From positions 59,606-123,605 of the forward strand of contig JACPFM010000044.1 in assembly GCA_016182965.1 (NCBI GenBank): 64,000 bases of DNA, given 5' to 3'. This DNA comes from Deltaproteobacteria bacterium. GTDB lineage: Bacteria; Myxococcota_A; Polyangia; Polyangiales; JADJMO01. A program made the translations under genes and the position numbers. The notes beneath the pieces were generated by a model. That model worked only from the letters and a program-made list of their open reading frames with translations. It was not told where the DNA came from and did no database searches. This document shows positions 63,516 through 64,000 of the stretch, in pieces; the stretch's first letter is position 1, and every line of letters starts with the position of its first letter.

Positions 63516-64000
63516 ATGTCCACCCGTCGCTCGGGCGTGCTCTCGCATGCATCGTTCATCGCTGCGGCCAGCGTCGTCATCCTCGCCGCGTCCACGGCGC
63601 GCGCCGAGGGCTCGGGCGAGGTCGACACCTTCTACGGCAGCTTCGGGACCGAAGTGCCCGTCGAGGTGCCGGTCTTCCACGGGCTCGAGCCGCGCCTGAA
63701 GCTCGCGTACTCCTCCACGGGCGGTGACGGGCTCGCCGGCGTCGGCTTCGGCCTGGGCGGCTTCGGCGGCATCACGCGCGGTCGGTCGGGCGGTGGCGCT
63801 CCGCGCTGGGACGGCGGCGACGCGTACTTCTTCGACGGTCAGGAGCTCGTCCCCTGCGCGGCCGGGAGCTCGAGCCCGAGCTGTCTGAGCGGCGGCACGC
63901 ACTCCACCAAGATCGAGAGCTACACGAAGATCCGCTTCGACGGCGGGACCAACGCGTGGTCGGTCTGGCAGAAGGACGGCACCCGCTCGACCTACGCTGC
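63516..64000 (+). CDS. SpvB/RHS-type secreted protein, N-terminal part
   Basis: The gene runs off the right edge; 161 residues are visible. A signal peptide (about 1-29, ending ARAEG) is followed by DTFYGSFGTEVPVEVPVFHG and LEPRLKLAYSSTGGDGLAGVGFGLGGFGGITR, the diagnostic opening of SpvB/TcdB-type proteins, whose full length is usually over 1500 residues with RHS repeats. In other bacteria these form toxin-complex or polymorphic-toxin cages. What its C-terminus carries cannot be seen. Confidence 0.85.
   Translation, partial: MSTRRSGVLSHASFIAAASVVILAASTARAEGSGEVDTFYGSFGTEVPVEVPVFHGLEPRLKLAYSSTGGDGLAGVGFGLGGFGGITRGRSGGGAPRWDGGDAYFFDGQELVPCAAGSSSPSCLSGGTHSTKIESYTKIRFDGGTNAWSVWQKDGTRSTYA

Overview
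The window is a high-GC chromosomal segment with a strong G/C preference at third codon positions. Gene content points to a myxobacterium-like bacterium (Myxococcota, probably Polyangia): lipoproteins with Cys-rich and thrombospondin type 3 repeats, many histidine kinases and one-component regulators, an Oar-like TonB receptor with its own TonB/ExbB/ExbD set, a kinase-like protein, and long antisense ORFs produced by GC skew. The taxonomic placement is inference. I saw no rRNA, tRNA, CRISPR array, transposase or phage gene.

Layout. 1-14.4 kb: mixed accessory genes. These are a cut-off response regulator, a metallophosphoesterase, a metzincin-type lipoprotein, an atypical OmpR-type regulator, two LysR regulators each divergent from a small membrane protein (DUF4386, DUF6326), a diheme-type cytochrome c next to a PhoX-like lipoprotein with a collagen-like N-terminus, a beta-barrel protein and an AraC regulator. 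A 76-bp element encoding the start of a Cys-motif micro-ORF occurs twice here. 14.4-15.9 kb: small proteins and UppP.

15.9-33.3 kb: a large phosphate-acquisition region. It holds a Pit transporter with its DUF47 partner, PhoR, a complete Pst-PhoU system in the unusual order pstB-phoU-pstS-pstC-pstA, a TonB-ExbB-ExbD-ExbD energiser, an Oar-like TonB-dependent receptor, a beta-helix lipoprotein and a purple-acid-phosphatase-like lipoprotein. PHO-box-like 7-4-7 direct repeats lie ahead of pstB, tonB and the beta-helix lipoprotein. I propose a pathway running from phosphate release at the surface, through TonB-driven outer-membrane uptake, to PstS capture and Pst/Pit import.

33.3-45.5 kb: a C-lobe-only kinase-like protein, an NtrC-type two-component pair, then a stress set: trehalose synthesis (otsB-otsA), two KGG-repeat proteins, a CLC-type (possibly fluoride-type) antiporter, a degenerate histidine kinase, DUF1003 and a UDP-glucose dehydrogenase. 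45.5-59 kb: a nested inverted heptad-repeat region, ChrA, several sensor kinases and receivers, pqqB-pqqC with an MFS exporter, and a flippase-like membrane protein. 59-64 kb: a VWA/TSP3/Cys-rich lipoprotein, purF, an inverted-repeat element and the start of an SpvB/RHS-type protein.

Start codons were chosen from Shine-Dalgarno sequences, overlaps and family N-termini. All functions are from sequence reading only; no search was run.
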